Shown here piece by piece: positions 54,399 through 62,366 of a DNA stretch of 64,000 nucleotides (positions are counted from its first letter, which is position 1; every line of letters starts with the position of its first letter). A model generated the notes under the pieces. The model did no database searches, was not told the DNA's origin, and saw only the letters and a program-made list of their open reading frames with translations. A program made the position numbers and the translations under genes. The stretch comes from an uncultured Odoribacter sp. (GTDB lineage Bacteria > Bacteroidota > Bacteroidia > Bacteroidales > Marinifilaceae): NCBI GenBank assembly GCA_900541415.1, contig UQJP01000021.1, positions 1-64,000 on the forward strand. Direction: 5' to 3'.

Positions 54399-54486
54399 CG
54401 GTTTCTGCACCCCCGCAGGGAGTATTAATGTACCTCACATGCCGTTAGGTGTTGGACAAGCGGGACAGGCAGGAGCCGTTTTTTTT
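54399..54486 (+). ncRNA. Copy 2 of the 80-nt structured RNA element with terminator
   Basis: CGGTTTCTGC (54399-54408) pairs with GCAGGAGCCG (54469-54478) through two G-U changes relative to copy 1, then T8. The interior matches copy 1 block by block, with the same 80-nt length and the inner CCCG/CGGG and ACCT/AGGT pairings kept. No separate promoter is seen, so it probably depends on read-through of the leader at 54307-54386. A protein gene starts 26 bases after the T-run. Confidence 0.7.
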
Positions 54487-54511
54487 CTTGCCTTTTTTTA
54501 ATATAAATAAC

Positions 54512-54961
54512 ATGTGTGAACAGTCGAATCCTGTGCCCGTCTTTGCCGAGGGCGTGAGCGGGCAGATCGTGCAACCTTTTTCTCCGGAGGAGTGTGAAGT
54601 TTTAAATGCGTATTTCGACAGGCAGTCCGAACGGCTGATGGAGGTGTTCGGGCGGGTGGATGTGGACGACCCGGAAGCCTACCTGCTGAACCAGTCCCAA
54701 AAGATGATGTCGGTGCTGGCGTTTATGCAGTTGCCTTGGCATAAGTATATCCCGGTGCTGCATGAAAGTTTCGTGTTGTACCTGGATCGGGTGGAGGGGA
54801 AGAAAACGCATCGGCGGACGCTGAAACTGACTGCCGACCTGATGCGTTCGGTGGCTGAAATGTCGCAGATGGGCGGTTATGTCACCAAAATGATTCATTA
54901 CTACCAGCGGCAGGTGTGCGACCTGAAAACGCTGCATTCAATGAATGAGGCGGAGCATTGA
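54512..54961 (+). CDS. Hypothetical 149-residue soluble protein
   Basis: Starts MCEQSNPVPVF; the frame runs back to an ATG at 54449, but that start lies inside the conserved RNA element and would encode a phenylalanine-rich stretch from its T-run, so 54512 is chosen. The product is mostly helical with no signal peptide or membrane segment. C-terminal basic segment KKTHRRTLKLTADLMRSV and a weakly coiled tail are the only notable features. I do not recognise a family. It sits directly behind the RNA leader, which may control it. Confidence 0.7.
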   Translation: MCEQSNPVPVFAEGVSGQIVQPFSPEECEVLNAYFDRQSERLMEVFGRVDVDDPEAYLLNQSQKMMSVLAFMQLPWHKYIPVLHESFVLYLDRVEGKKTHRRTLKLTADLMRSVAEMSQMGGYVTKMIHYYQRQVCDLKTLHSMNEAEH

Positions 54962-55185
54962 GGCCGATTGTGACGGAGGGGGCGGCTTTGCCGGGATGTT
55001 CCGGATGGCCGGGCGGACAGCAGGAGGAAAATGACCGGAAAGACGGATGGTTTGGCCCGTCCGTACAGGCATTGGTGTGATTCCGGAAGGAAATTCATGG
55101 TGCTTCCGGCATTTTCCTGCTTTTGGCAAACGGAACTTTTTCTGAAAAAGATTGTAAAAAATTTTCTTTTAAAAAGTATATTTTG

Positions 55186-55205
55186 CATCTTTGGTCAATC
55201 GATTG
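55186..55205 (+). promoter_or_regulatory. Promoter with CAATCGATTG operator ahead of the fusion gene
   Basis: CATCTTTG (55186-55193) is one base off TAnnTTTG. Two bases later is the perfect palindrome CAATCGATTG (55196-55205), 20 bases before the ATG, the same arrangement as before GH20. The flanks are also shared: both continue GCGTTGT. Confidence 0.6.
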
Positions 55206-55225
55206 CGTTGTAAAAAATAAGTAAT

Positions 55226-57079
55226 ATGAGGATCACATTTTTATTTCTTTTCCTGTTCCTGTGGGGGATCACAGGTAGCCAGGCACAGTCTGTCCGGCCG
55301 GAACAAACCACTTTACGGATTATGAGTTATAACATCCACAATGGTGTGGGTATGGACGGTAAGCGGGATTATGCCCGTATTGCGAAAGCGATTCTCCGCC
55401 TGTCGCCGGATGTGGTGGCGTTGCAGGAACTGGATAGTGCGACCGTGCGTTCCGGCGGGGTGGATATTTTGCGGGAATTGGCGGAACAGACTTTGATGCA
55501 CCGGGTGTACGCTCCTGCTATCGATTATCAGGGAGGAAAATACGGCATCGGGCTGCTGGCGAAAGAGAAGCCGTTGAAATATAAGTGTGTGCCGCTGCCC
55601 GGCCGGGAAGAAAAACGGGTGTTGCTGGTGGCTGAATTTGAAAAGTATGTGTTTTGTGCCACTCATTTTTCGCTGACCGAAGCCGATCAATTGGCATCGA
55701 TTCCATTGATTCTGAAAGAAATAGAAGGTACGCAGAAGCCTGTGTTTTTGGCAGGTGACCTGAATGCCCATCCGGATTCTCCGGTTATCAAGGCGTTGCG
55801 GGAGAAATTCCGGGTGCTGACCAATGTGAAAACCTCGACATTTCCGGCAAATGAGCCTAAGGAATGTATCGATTATATTTTGGGATATGCCGGGAACGAT
55901 CCCGGTTTTGCCAGCTTGTCGAACGGCGTGATGAACGAGCCGGTGGCTTCCGACCATCGCCCGGTGTTCGCAGAGTTGCGGCTGAAAACTCCGGAAAAAG
56001 ATATTTTCCGTACCCTTCCCTATTTACAGAATCCCGTCGGCAACGGGATCACGGTGAGCTGGCTGACCTATGTTCCGGTGTATAGCTGGGTGGAGTACGG
56101 GACAGACCGTGAAAACCTGAAAAAAGCGCATACGCTGGTGGACGGACAGGTGATCTGTAATAATTTTATCCATAAAATCCGACTGGAAGGGCTGGAGCCG
56201 GGAAAAACGTATTACTACCGCGTGTGCTCGAAAGAAATTCTTTCTTACCGCGCTTATAGCAAGGTGTTCGGCGAAACCGCCGTTTCGGAATTAAAATCGT
56301 TCACGATGCCGAACGGGGGAAATAACGATTTCACGGCGGTGATCTTTAACGATATTCACAAGCAGCACCGGACGTTCGATGCGCTGTACGATCAGGTGAA
56401 AGGGGAAAAATATGATTTTGTGTTTTTCAACGGGGATTGTATCGACGATCCCAATAATGAAGACGAAGCTGTTTTCTCGCTTTCTTATTTCAACAGTAAG
56501 GTAGGGGCCGACCGGGTGCCTGTGTTTTATTTGCGTGGCAACCATGAAATCCGGAATGCTTATTCCATCGGGTTGAGGGGCTTGTTCGATTATGTGGGCG
56601 ATAAGACTTACGGGGCGTTCTCGTGGGGGGATACCCGTTTTGTGATGCTCGATTGCGGGGAGGACAAGCCGGACAGCACGTGGGTGTATTACGGACTGAA
56701 CGATTTCACCCAGTTGCGCAACGACCAGGTGGGTTTCCTGAAGGAAGAACTGGCCTCGAAAGCCTTTAAGAAAGCGGATAAGCGGGTGTTGATCCACCAT
56801 ATCCCGATTTATGGCAGTGCCAGCAAAAGATACAATCCCTGCCGCGAATTGTGGGGAAAACTGCTGGATAAAGCGCCGTTCAATGTGGCGATCAACGCGC
56901 ATACCCACAGGTATGCTTTCCATGAAGCCGGGGAAGACGGGCAAGGTTATCCGGTGGTGGTCGGCGGCGGCTATTCCATGAAAGGGGCTACCGTTATGGT
57001 GCTGACTAAAAAAGGGAAGGAACTGAGGTTGAAAGTGCTGGCTCCCGATGGGGAAGTGCTGAAAGACGTGGTGCTGTGA
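55226..57079 (+). CDS. Fusion of endonuclease/exonuclease/phosphatase and metallophosphoesterase domains
   Basis: A 617-residue secreted protein (signal ending SQAQ). Residues ~28-250 are an EEP domain: RIMSYNIHNGVGMD, VVALQELD, AGDLNAHPDS and SDHRPVFAEL. Residues ~260-365 resemble the fibronectin-III-like N-domain of purple acid phosphatases. Residues ~370-600 are a calcineurin-like phosphoesterase: FNDIHKQ, FNGDCIDD, RGNHEIRN, HHIPIYG and NAHTHRY. Each half alone is a phosphoesterase; together they may release phosphate from nucleic acids or phospholipids/sphingolipids. It shares its operator with GH20 and is followed by a sulfatase. Confidence 0.88.
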   Translation: MRITFLFLFLFLWGITGSQAQSVRPEQTTLRIMSYNIHNGVGMDGKRDYARIAKAILRLSPDVVALQELDSATVRSGGVDILRELAEQTLMHRVYAPAIDYQGGKYGIGLLAKEKPLKYKCVPLPGREEKRVLLVAEFEKYVFCATHFSLTEADQLASIPLILKEIEGTQKPVFLAGDLNAHPDSPVIKALREKFRVLTNVKTSTFPANEPKECIDYILGYAGNDPGFASLSNGVMNEPVASDHRPVFAELRLKTPEKDIFRTLPYLQNPVGNGITVSWLTYVPVYSWVEYGTDRENLKKAHTLVDGQVICNNFIHKIRLEGLEPGKTYYYRVCSKEILSYRAYSKVFGETAVSELKSFTMPNGGNNDFTAVIFNDIHKQHRTFDALYDQVKGEKYDFVFFNGDCIDDPNNEDEAVFSLSYFNSKVGADRVPVFYLRGNHEIRNAYSIGLRGLFDYVGDKTYGAFSWGDTRFVMLDCGEDKPDSTWVYYGLNDFTQLRNDQVGFLKEELASKAFKKADKRVLIHHIPIYGSASKRYNPCRELWGKLLDKAPFNVAINAHTHRYAFHEAGEDGQGYPVVVGGGYSMKGATVMVLTKKGKELRLKVLAPDGEVLKDVVL

Positions 57080-57152
57080 AACAGGCGGGAGTAAGACGGG
57101 GGGGATTGTGGAATCACGAATCATTGCTTGACAAAAAATTTAAAATAAGCGT

Positions 57153-58700
57153 ATGGATATAAGAAATTCATTTTTACTGACAACGGGTTTGTTTGCCGGG
57201 CTGGCTTCGCTGGAAGCGCAAACGGTGAAAAAACCGAATGTGATTTTAATTATGACCGACCAGCAGCGGGGGGATTGTATCGGGGTGACGAATCCGGTGG
57301 TGAAAACCCCGAATCTGGATGCCCTTGCCCGTGAGGGTGTGTGTTTCGACAACGGATATAGCACCACGCCCAGCAGTACGCCTGCGCGTGCCGCCCTGCT
57401 CACCGGAATGTCGCCCTGGCATCACGGGATGTTGGGCTATGGGAAAGTGGCGAGAAAATATAAATTCGAAATGCCCCGGATGCTCCGCAATGCGGGATAT
57501 TATACGTTCGGCATCGGGAAAATGCACTGGTTTCCACAGAAGGCGTTGCACGGTTTCCACGGAACGCTGGTGGACGAAAGCGGGCGTATCGAGCAGGACG
57601 GTTTCGTGAGCGATTACCGCGATTGGTTTAAATTGCAGGCTCCGGGAAAAAATCCCGACGAGCTGGGCATCGGCTGGAACGACCATGCTTCGGGGGTTTT
57701 CCCGTTGGAAGAACGCCTGCATCCTACGGCCTGGACAGGCGAAACTGCCGTGGAGTTTATCCATCACTACAAGGACGACAAACCGCTTTTCCTGAAAGTG
57801 TCGTTTGCCCGTCCGCACAGTCCTTACGATCCTCCGCAGCGTTATCTGGATATGTATAAGGATGCTCCGGTGCCCGAACCTGTGATCGGGGAATGGGCGG
57901 CTCCTTTTGCCAATTACCCGAAATCGAAAGATGCCGCATTCGGGGATTACGGAGTGGAACATGCCGTGGAATCGCGCCGTCATTATTATGCCAACATCAC
58001 TTTTATCGACGACCAGATCGGGGAGATTATCCGGGCGTTGAAAGAAGAGGGGCTGTATGACAATTCTGTGATTATTTTCGTGTCGGATCACGGGGATATG
58101 CTGGGCGACCATTATCACTGGCGCAAAACCTATCCTTATGAGGGATCGTCGCATGTGCCTTTCCTGCTGCGTTTGCCGGAACAGATGAAAATGGCGGTGA
58201 AACCGGGAGCCCATCTGGACTATCCGGTGGAATTGCGCGATATTTTACCGACCTTCCTGGATGCTGCCGGAGTGGAAGTACCGGAAGGTATGGACGGAGC
58301 TTCCATGCTGCCTTTGGTGCAGAGCGAAAAACCGCAGTGGAGGGAATATATCGACCTGGAACATGCCACCTGTTACAGTGCCAACAATTATTGGTGTGCG
58401 CTGACGGACGGCAAAATGAAATATGTGTGGGGCTTCCACGACGGTAAAGAACAGTTGTTCGATATGACGAAAGATCCGGGGGAAAAAGTGAATCTCGCCG
58501 GAAATAAAAAATACCGGAAAGCCCTGGAATTGTGGCGCGGGCGTATGGTGGCTCACTTGTCTGAAAGAGGCGAGGAATATGTGAAGGACGGACAGTTGCA
58601 GGTGTTGAAGAAAACCCGCCTGTATAGCCCGAACTATCCGGAAGGAGAGAGTGAAAACCGTAATTTGAAGTATTGGCTGGAAGAGGCGAAATTCGATTGA
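57153..58700 (+). CDS. S1 family sulfatase, Ser-type
   Basis: A 515-residue secreted sulfatase (signal ending SLEAQ). It has ILIMTDQQRGDCIG, the formylglycine motif S75-T-P-A-R79, GKMHWFPQ instead of the common GKWH, and FVSDHGDMLGDHYHWRK. The DHGDMLGDH region and GKMHW are typical of arylsulfatase/choline-sulfatase-like and iduronate/glucuronate-sulfatase subfamilies, so specificity is open. Located between the phosphoesterase fusion and a phosphodiesterase-like gene in a second small operon. Confidence 0.92.
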   Translation: MDIRNSFLLTTGLFAGLASLEAQTVKKPNVILIMTDQQRGDCIGVTNPVVKTPNLDALAREGVCFDNGYSTTPSSTPARAALLTGMSPWHHGMLGYGKVARKYKFEMPRMLRNAGYYTFGIGKMHWFPQKALHGFHGTLVDESGRIEQDGFVSDYRDWFKLQAPGKNPDELGIGWNDHASGVFPLEERLHPTAWTGETAVEFIHHYKDDKPLFLKVSFARPHSPYDPPQRYLDMYKDAPVPEPVIGEWAAPFANYPKSKDAAFGDYGVEHAVESRRHYYANITFIDDQIGEIIRALKEEGLYDNSVIIFVSDHGDMLGDHYHWRKTYPYEGSSHVPFLLRLPEQMKMAVKPGAHLDYPVELRDILPTFLDAAGVEVPEGMDGASMLPLVQSEKPQWREYIDLEHATCYSANNYWCALTDGKMKYVWGFHDGKEQLFDMTKDPGEKVNLAGNKKYRKALELWRGRMVAHLSERGEEYVKDGQLQVLKKTRLYSPNYPEGESENRNLKYWLEEAKFD

Positions 58701-58727
58701 GCATTTTAAAGTTTAAAAATAAGTTGT

Positions 58728-59621
58728 ATGAGAAAATTAAGTTTATTGTTGGTTTGCCTATTCGTTGCTTGCTTTACAACGATGGCAGCTAAGGAAAAAG
58801 GTGTGAAAGGCGTAAAGCATGTGGTTTTAATCGGTTTGGACGGCTGGGGGGCATACAGTGTGCCGAAAGCGGATATGCCCACCGTGAAAAGTTTGATGAA
58901 GGATGGAAGCTATACCTTAGAATCGCGTAGCATCCTGCCGTCTTCGAGTGCCTGTAACTGGGCCTCTATGATTATGGGGGCGGGGCCTGAGCTACACGGT
59001 TTTACCACCTGGAGCAGTTCGAAACCCGACCTTCCTTCGCGGGAACTTACCCATTACGGGCTTTTCCCCACGGTGATCGGTTTGCTGCGCGACCAGAAGC
59101 CGGATGCCGAGATCGGATATATCTATGAGTGGGGAGGAATGGCTCACCTGTGCGAAAAAGAAGCTATCAACCATTTCGTGCAGACCAAAGGTGCCGAAAC
59201 TTCAAAGAATGCGGCTGATTATATCAAGGCTAAAAAACCGACCTTTACGATGGTTGCTTTTGACGAGCCGGACGGAACAGGCCATAAGATAGGACACGAT
59301 ACGGATGAATATTATGCCAAACTGAAAGAAATGGACGGTTATATCGCCGAAATCGTAAATGCCGTGAAAGAAGCGGGAATTTATGATGAAACCATTTTTA
59401 TCCTGACGGCAGACCACGGCGGAGTGAACAAGGGACACGGCGGAAAGACCATGCAGGAAATGCAGATTCCGTTCATTGTATGCGGAAAGGGTGTGAAAGT
59501 CGGACATCAGGTCACTTCATCGGTGATGCAATATGATACAGCAGCTACGATTGCCTATATTTTCGGATTGAAACGCCCGCAGGTGTGGATTGCCCGCCCG
59601 GTGACAGAGGTCTTTAAATAA
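58728..59621 (+). CDS. Type I phosphodiesterase / alkaline-phosphatase-superfamily protein
   Basis: A 297-residue secreted protein (signal ending FTTMAA). The superfamily layout is clear: VLIGLDGWGAYSVP metal site, nucleophile region PSSSACNWASM with a Ser/Asn context like nucleotide pyrophosphatases, DEPDGTGHKIGHDTDEY and LTADHGGVNKGHGG. It likely cleaves phosphate mono- or diesters in the periplasm; sulfate esters are possible in the same fold. It follows the sulfatase by 27 bases and precedes a small membrane protein. Confidence 0.9.
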   Translation: MRKLSLLLVCLFVACFTTMAAKEKGVKGVKHVVLIGLDGWGAYSVPKADMPTVKSLMKDGSYTLESRSILPSSSACNWASMIMGAGPELHGFTTWSSSKPDLPSRELTHYGLFPTVIGLLRDQKPDAEIGYIYEWGGMAHLCEKEAINHFVQTKGAETSKNAADYIKAKKPTFTMVAFDEPDGTGHKIGHDTDEYYAKLKEMDGYIAEIVNAVKEAGIYDETIFILTADHGGVNKGHGGKTMQEMQIPFIVCGKGVKVGHQVTSSVMQYDTAATIAYIFGLKRPQVWIARPVTEVFK

Positions 59622-59640
59622 TCGTACCGCAGTTCACGGC

Positions 59641-60063
59641 ATGAAGTTGATATTGGCGAAAATAGCGGTGGCTTTGGGCGTTGTGTTATTGCAATGTTTG
59701 TTTGCAATAGGTGGGGTTTTCCTGGCGTTTAAAGCCTATGCCCTGAACGGCTCGCCTGTGATGTGGGGAATAGATTGGGGACTTACCGTCCGCTTTTATT
59801 TCACCGTTTTTGCTGCCGTATGTTTTGCCGCTAATATTTTGGTGTTGTTCAGTCCCCGTAAGCAGGTGAACAATGCCGGGAGTTTACTGTTGTTTACGGG
59901 CTTATTGCTGTTCCTGGCCGCTCCTGCGATGGTGTATCCATACCGGGTGGCGCTGGTTGCCGGAATTTCGCTGGTGGCCTATGTGAGCGGGCTCCGGCTG
60001 GTGATTAAAGAACGCGGGAAGATTCCGGGCAATGCCTGTGAATTACCTGAAAAGGAAAAATAG
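59641..60063 (+). CDS. Small four-helix membrane protein
   Basis: A 140-residue protein with four hydrophobic segments (about residues 5-30, 48-70, 80-100 and 103-122) and a short basic cytosolic tail ending in EKEK. No family recognised. It starts 19 bases after the phosphodiesterase gene and is followed by a strong terminator, so it is the last gene of the 55.2-60.1 kb operon. Confidence 0.7.
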   Translation: MKLILAKIAVALGVVLLQCLFAIGGVFLAFKAYALNGSPVMWGIDWGLTVRFYFTVFAAVCFAANILVLFSPRKQVNNAGSLLLFTGLLLFLAAPAMVYPYRVALVAGISLVAYVSGLRLVIKERGKIPGNACELPEKEK

Positions 60064-60087
60064 CCGGAAGGCAAAGAGTGATAAATA

Positions 60088-60121
60088 AAAGGTTGTTCCA
60101 AACGAGGACAACCTTTTTTTT
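60088..60121 (+). terminator. Operon terminator at the left edge of the AT-rich island
   Basis: AAAGGTTGT / ACAACCTTT with an inner CC/GG extension, followed by eight Ts. Everything to its right is markedly more AT rich. Confidence 0.85.
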
Positions 60122-60776
60122 GTGAGGAAAGTTTACAAAAAAATGAATAATAGAAATAATAAATAAAGTGGTAGAAACATAATTAATAAAAATAAGAATA
60201 TTATAAATGTATGATGAAAAGTAGTTAGTGTATTTTATGATGTTATTGTCTTTAAAAAGTAAGGGTTATAGATGTAGATTCTTAGAATAGGCTATAAAAG
60301 TTTTTGTAAAATATTATTGTACAAACATCTAACGATTTATAGTCAATTTTTTATAAAAACTATATGATAGAGGATAAGTATTCAAGTAATAAAATATAGA
60401 TACATCAACGATCTTTACTATATGATAATAGATATATGTAGAAATATAAATAGATAATATTCTTGTTTATTGCAATTGTATGCTATTTATAGTGTTTTAA
60501 GTTGTTGATTAGTTTTTTTTTATTAATAAATATATGATTCATAATATAAATTAAATTGTTTATTATTTGTAAAAACAATAATTTATTTATGTTTTTGTGC
60601 TTGTAAAAGCAATTCTTTTCTTAGTTTTGTACTAACAAAACGCAAGGTTTATAATAAACGTTAAATAAAGTTGTTGCCTGTGTTAAAAATGGGTTGTGAC
60701 ATAACTTTGTATAGAGTTTTACGTAACTTAATTACAAATTTAGTTCATATCGACTTGCTGTTGAGGAGGAGATTTT
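60122..60776. other. Very AT-rich 655-bp non-coding stretch
   Basis: Base composition changes abruptly after the terminator to a visibly A/T-dominated sequence. No coding frame or repeat array was found. The right end holds promoter-like elements for the two-gene cassette. Confidence 0.6.
60622..60709 (+). promoter_or_regulatory. Promoter region of the two-gene cassette with inverted repeats
   Basis: Two exact -7 boxes are present: TAGTTTTG (60622-60629) and TAACTTTG (60702-60709). The first overlaps the inverted repeat GTTTTGT-ACTA-ACAAAAC (60624-60641), followed closely by a second, GTTTA-TAA-TAAAC (60647-60659). Such placement suits a repressor site at the transcription start. Confidence 0.5.
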
Positions 60777-61331
60777 ATGGTAAAAGAAGAAAATAATTTA
60801 GAGTCTGTACTATTAAAAGATTATGAGTCTTATATCGAAAGTCTCGCAAGAGAGGATAAGGATGAAGTATTTTTTAATTCAAGCGATAGTCATGCACAAA
60901 TTGTATTAAAACAAATTGTACAATCAGCAAAGAATGAATTAAAAATATATTGTGGGAATCTTTGCACAAGAGTTTCTAATGATATGCAATATATTGATGC
61001 TTTAAAAGAATTTCTGGGTAGGAGAGAAACTAAAATTCAAGTTTTATTCGCTGATTTTAATGATGAATTTTATAGAAAACCTATTTATAAACTATTTAGT
61101 GACTACAAAGAACAGGTGGAGTTAAAAAAGGTACTTTCTAATCATATTATAACTAAAGATGGTGTGCCTGTTCATTTTACAATAGGTGATTCAAAAATGT
61201 ATAGACTTGAAACTGATATAGAGAATAAGAAAGCTATTGGTAACTTCAATGACGAAAGTTCGACTAGTGTTTTGTGTCAAGTTTTTAATCGGTATTTTGA
61301 AGGCTATTCGGAAGAAGTGAATTATATCTAA
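60777..61331 (+). CDS. Degenerate PLD-like protein of the AT-rich cassette
   Basis: A 184-residue soluble protein. The pattern QIVQSAKNELKIYCGNLC, then YIDALKEFLGRRETKIQVLF and HFTIGDSKMYRLETD with GNFNDESS resembles one half of a phospholipase-D-like fold, but the HxKxxxxD catalytic motif is not intact (His is followed by FTIGDSK). It may be a binding or sensor module rather than an enzyme. It has an unusually strong Shine-Dalgarno (GAGGAGGAG, 60763-60771) for this phylum. Base composition is about 30% G+C by eye, far below its neighbours. The next gene begins six bases after its stop. Confidence 0.75.
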   Translation: MVKEENNLESVLLKDYESYIESLAREDKDEVFFNSSDSHAQIVLKQIVQSAKNELKIYCGNLCTRVSNDMQYIDALKEFLGRRETKIQVLFADFNDEFYRKPIYKLFSDYKEQVELKKVLSNHIITKDGVPVHFTIGDSKMYRLETDIENKKAIGNFNDESSTSVLCQVFNRYFEGYSEEVNYI

Positions 61332-61337
61332 TATTTT

Positions 61338-62270
61338 ATGTTAAATAATATTTCTCATGCAGACTTTCTTAGTCTGTTTGCAGTTTCTGTTGCCTTTAAT
61401 TTTGCATATATTATTAAAGATTCAGAACATAATAGAGGAGACGGCAATGAGAAGAAAGGTTTTTTTTGTTTTATTCGTGTGTGGCATAAATCTTTTATTC
61501 GGCAATTTGAAAAATGTTTAGGTCGACAAATAAGTAAATTGAGTGATACGGATCGATTGGTGGATTTTTTACTAGATGGTAAGAAAGAAAAGGAAGATAA
61601 TTATTATTATAAATTAAATCAAAAGATTCATGAAACGCTGGATAAAATCTTGTTGATGAAACAGGAAATTAAAATGCGTACAACAAGAATACCGGAGCAT
61701 AATCATATGTTTAGCATCTGTTTATTATTAGGATTATATGGTATTTTTATTTTATTTGTAGCACCTTTGCTCTTAAAAAATGATGATATTCTAGAAAATG
61801 TATTTTTCTTTAATACTAACATTATCTGTATCTTTTTTCTTTTACTGTGTATTATGTGGGATGATTTGCATCGTGTAAAAAGAGGTAGAAGATTTCGATT
61901 AAAATATTTTAAATTATTACGTCCTAAACGTCGAACGGCTTTAGCGATATTTGCTGGATTATTTATCTATTTTGTTAGTTATGTTGCAAGTCGGTGTTAT
62001 ATAATGAAAATATCTGCGGATTTATTTGATGTAACGGTATATATTACAATTTTTATATGTTATTCTGCTTTTATTGTTTATATCGTTCGGGCTTTTCTAT
62101 ATGGATGGTATATAAGAGTTATGTTTAGATTGCGCTACTGGTATTTAATTCATAATCGAACACTAAAGCGCCATTTAAAAATGTTTAATGATGATGCTAA
62201 AATAAAAGAACTTCGAAGACAGCGTTTATCGATGGGGGCTTTTAATTTTGATATTGATTCTAATATTTAA
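61338..62270 (+). CDS. Multi-TM membrane protein of the AT-rich cassette
   Basis: A 310-residue protein with an N-terminal hydrophobic segment (~10-27), a long charged cytosolic part with a coiled-coil-like stretch (~65-115), four further membrane helices (about 126-147, 155-178, 205-227 and 231-255) and a basic helical C-terminus (RTLKRHLKMF, KELRRQRLS). No family recognised. Translationally close to the PLD-like gene, it would form the membrane part of a two-component cassette. AT-rich like its partner. Confidence 0.75.
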   Translation: MLNNISHADFLSLFAVSVAFNFAYIIKDSEHNRGDGNEKKGFFCFIRVWHKSFIRQFEKCLGRQISKLSDTDRLVDFLLDGKKEKEDNYYYKLNQKIHETLDKILLMKQEIKMRTTRIPEHNHMFSICLLLGLYGIFILFVAPLLLKNDDILENVFFFNTNIICIFFLLLCIMWDDLHRVKRGRRFRLKYFKLLRPKRRTALAIFAGLFIYFVSYVASRCYIMKISADLFDVTVYITIFICYSAFIVYIVRAFLYGWYIRVMFRLRYWYLIHNRTLKRHLKMFNDDAKIKELRRQRLSMGAFNFDIDSNI

Positions 62271-62327
62271 AGAAGAAAATTCTGTTTATTTTATTCTGTT
62301 AATATTATTTTTAGGAGGTTGTTCTTT

Positions 62328-62366
62328 CCAAATTCTTTTAATTCAATAAAATTATAAAGAATTTGG
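62328..62366. repeat. 11-bp perfect inverted repeat after the cassette
   Basis: CCAAATTCTTT and AAAGAATTTGG are separated by 17 bases. There is no T-run, so it is not a standard terminator; it could protect the mRNA 3' end. Confidence 0.45.

Noticed and set aside
54449..54511. Upstream ATG extending the 149-residue protein by 21 codons
   Set aside because: The extension is encoded by the conserved RNA element and its T-run; the later ATG at 54512 is the sensible start.
25721..60063. Complete canonical polysaccharide utilisation locus
   Set aside because: No SusC TonB-dependent transporter, SusD lipoprotein or local hybrid regulator with a DNA-binding domain is present within the window.
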